Below, in pieces: positions 4,579 to 5,708 of a DNA stretch of 5,708 nt. Location: positions 1 to 5,708 of the forward strand of contig JASHVU010000576.1 in assembly GCA_030044455.1 (NCBI GenBank). The letters are read 5' to 3'. The DNA is from Acidobacteriaceae bacterium. GTDB lineage: Bacteria > Acidobacteriota > Terriglobia > Terriglobales > Acidobacteriaceae. The translations under genes and the position numbers were made by a program. Under the pieces are notes generated by a model. It was given only the letters and a program-made list of their open reading frames with translations, made no database searches and was not told the DNA's origin. Each line of letters starts with the position of its first letter. The first letter of the stretch is position 1.

Positions 4579-5514
4579 TCACGGCAGGAAAAGGCGCCCA
4601 TTTGCAACAGGAACAGTGCTGCCTCCGACGCGAACATCGGTGACCCCGATCTCAAGTTTCCGCGCAGCTAAATGAACCACGCTCTTGCGTCCCATCTCAA
4701 CCCCCTGTGTGACGACGACACCCGCATCAGAAGCAACAGCGCCGTGCTCCACAAGATAGCTGATGGCGCATCCGGCTGCCGAGCCCGTTGCTGGATCTTC
4801 GCCACCATAAAATTGCATCCGGGCCCTATAGTGCTTCGCACCGTCCTCGTCCTGGTCAGGTGCAGGGGCCAAACAGTAAAACCACCTCCCTCCGTTCTCA
4901 CGCAGCCAGGGAGTCGCGGCTTCGTGGTCCACTTTGAGGCGGGACAAGGCATCAACCGAGCGCAGGGCCACGATGGCGAATGCCGTGCCGGTTGAGACCA
5001 CCTGCGGGGTCAGCGCAGGATCGAGATCGGCGGCGGAGAGTCCGCATAACTGCGCTACACGTTCCTTGTCGAGTTCTGCGCCAAACTCGGGATCGCGCTG
5101 AGTCATCTCACCGAAGATGCTATCGAGTGAGACTTGCTGAGAGCGTCTAAAGCGTATTGGCACGGGCCCAACGTTGAGCGCCAAGGTCACCGTGTCACCC
5201 TGCACAGCCTTTTTCGTCGTCGCCAGCAGCACGCTGGCTGTTCCCAGCGTGGGGTGCCCGGCAAAGTTCAGCTCTTCCTGCGTAGTAAAGATGCGCACGC
5301 GCACGCCTTCGCTACGCTCGGTTCCGGTGTCGCGGCGCTCAACAAACGTAGTCTCAGAAAGATTGAATTCGCGGGCGATGGCCTGCATGCGCTCAGTGGT
5401 CAGGCCGCAGGTGTTCATCACCACGGCCAGCGGATTGCCTTTTAAAGCTTCAGTCGTGAAAACGTCGACGATGTGGTATTCGAGTGCGATGGCGCTTTTC
5501 ATCGGTTGTTTCAT
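4579..5514 (-). CDS. PhzF/YddE-family isomerase (phenazine biosynthesis-like fold)
   Basis: The 311-residue product has the expected length and landmarks of the PhzF family, a two-lobed fold related to diaminopimelate epimerase but without catalytic cysteines. The N-terminal lobe begins HIVDVFT..GNPLAVV (residues 14-32). The catalytic glutamate is E54 in NLSETTFV, and the substrate-site motif EELNFAGHPTLGTA lies at about 80-93. The C-terminal lobe has EDPATGSAAGCAISYL (239-254) and TQGVEMGRKS (269-278). PhzF itself isomerises trans-2,3-dihydro-3-hydroxyanthranilate, but most homologues act on unknown substrates. No phenazine gene is nearby, so I assign only the family. ATG 5514 is the first start and ATG 5502 would remove four residues; neither has a clear Shine-Dalgarno. 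The gene appears monocistronic, with 545 bases to the next gene. Residues 125-165 form a variable linker and give no sign of frameshift or truncation. Confidence 0.93.
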   Translation of the reverse strand: MKQPMKSAIALEYHIVDVFTTEALKGNPLAVVMNTCGLTTERMQAIAREFNLSETTFVERRDTGTERSEGVRVRIFTTQEELNFAGHPTLGTASVLLATTKKAVQGDTVTLALNVGPVPIRFRRSQQVSLDSIFGEMTQRDPEFGAELDKERVAQLCGLSAADLDPALTPQVVSTGTAFAIVALRSVDALSRLKVDHEAATPWLRENGGRWFYCLAPAPDQDEDGAKHYRARMQFYGGEDPATGSAAGCAISYLVEHGAVASDAGVVVTQGVEMGRKSVVHLAARKLEIGVTDVRVGGSTVPVANGRLFLP

Positions 5515-5516
5515 TA

Positions 5517-5526
5517 TGATCGATCA
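5517..5526. promoter_or_regulatory. 10-bp palindrome directly before the PhzF start codon
   Basis: TGATCGATCA is a perfect palindrome ending two bases upstream of ATG 5514, where a Shine-Dalgarno would normally be. No purine-rich site is visible there. It may be chance, a regulator half-site pair, or part of an unusual initiation region. Confidence 0.25.
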
Positions 5527-5539
5527 GAACTTGAGTTTC

Positions 5540-5568
5540 TTGACACCGCCCCGGCTAATTAATAGTCT
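5540..5568 (+). promoter_or_regulatory. Candidate rightward promoter divergent from the PhzF gene
   Basis: TTGACA (5540-5545, perfect consensus) is followed after 17 bases by TAGTCT (5563-5568, three of six). The two are joined by an AT-rich stretch that on the opposite strand contains TATTAA, a possible -10 for the PhzF gene. It would transcribe toward the right edge, where only a 25-codon frame begins inside the window. Confidence 0.27.
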
Positions 5569-5708
5569 AGAAACATTGCTGTGTGTGAGCGCAGTAAGAG
5601 GATGCGATGACGAGCTATTTCCACTCCGCGATTCGTCTGTGCTGCTGTCAGAGCAGTGATTCGCGGGGGTACGAGCTCGGATAAGCTTCCAGAGCAACGA
5701 TCAGGAAG
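5569..5708. other. Right edge: no confidently called gene
   Basis: This 140-base end holds a 25-codon plus-strand frame (5607-5684) with AGAGG five bases before its ATG, discussed as a finding. A minus-strand frame is open from the edge to a TAA at 5561-5559 (49 codons) and could be the tail of an upstream gene, but it shows no recognisable domain. CTGCT-GTCAG-AGCAG (5642-5656) forms a small stem-loop without a T tract. Confidence 0.4.

Noticed and set aside
4470..4643. 57-codon plus-strand frame overlapping the 3' end of the PhzF gene antisense
   Set aside because: The purine-rich stretch before its ATG is too close, the region's purine bias is better explained by a pyrimidine-rich minus-strand transcript, and the overlap with a firm gene argues against coding.
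5559..5708. Partial minus-strand gene entering from the right edge
   Set aside because: 49 open codons without domain or gene-like features; a second minus frame stops at 5648. Not enough to call a gene.

Overview
The window looks like chromosomal DNA from a bacterium, most plausibly an Acidobacteriota (Terriglobia-like) genome. It is moderately GC-rich and carries a YacL-type PIN/TRAM membrane protein, a PilZ protein, a stand-alone receiver protein and an orphan small protein. The taxonomic call is inference from gene content; no rRNA or tRNA gene is present, and no mobile element or CRISPR array was seen.

Layout from left to right. At 1-235 (minus) lies the N-terminal part of a PilZ-domain protein cut by the window edge. 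Just upstream of it, 271-720 (minus) encodes an unrecognised 149-residue protein, probably in the same operon. A 158-base divergent intergenic region separates these from a plus-strand gene (879-2324) for a secreted protein made of twelve uninterrupted 34-residue TPR units. It converges, with only 33 bases between stop codons, on a minus-strand gene (2358-3386) for a four-helix membrane protein with PIN and TRAM domains. That gene has its own good promoter candidate at 3443-3472. Upstream lies a structured intergenic stretch (3496-3599), then a minus-strand stand-alone receiver-domain gene (3614-4033). A 545-base gap without a convincing gene follows, then a minus-strand PhzF-family isomerase gene (4579-5514) and an apparently non-coding right edge.

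The genes do not form a recognisable single pathway. The left pair hints at cyclic-di-GMP signalling and the receiver at two-component-type signalling. The TPR protein is probably an extracytoplasmic protein-interaction scaffold. The PIN/TRAM protein is probably a membrane-anchored RNA-binding nuclease, and the PhzF protein a metabolic isomerase.

The most interesting point is the receiver gene. Its phospho-acceptor aspartate is a serine and the conserved switch threonine is a glycine, while the acidic pocket and the conserved lysine remain, so it is probably a phosphorylation-independent pseudo-receiver. It has no output domain but a basic tail, and is flanked by long intergenic regions with dyads and a shared 12-base motif. 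The TPR protein is also notable because its N- and C-terminal cap signatures resemble secreted TPR proteins familiar from rhizobial Alphaproteobacteria. I did not find clear evidence of a new multi-gene system.
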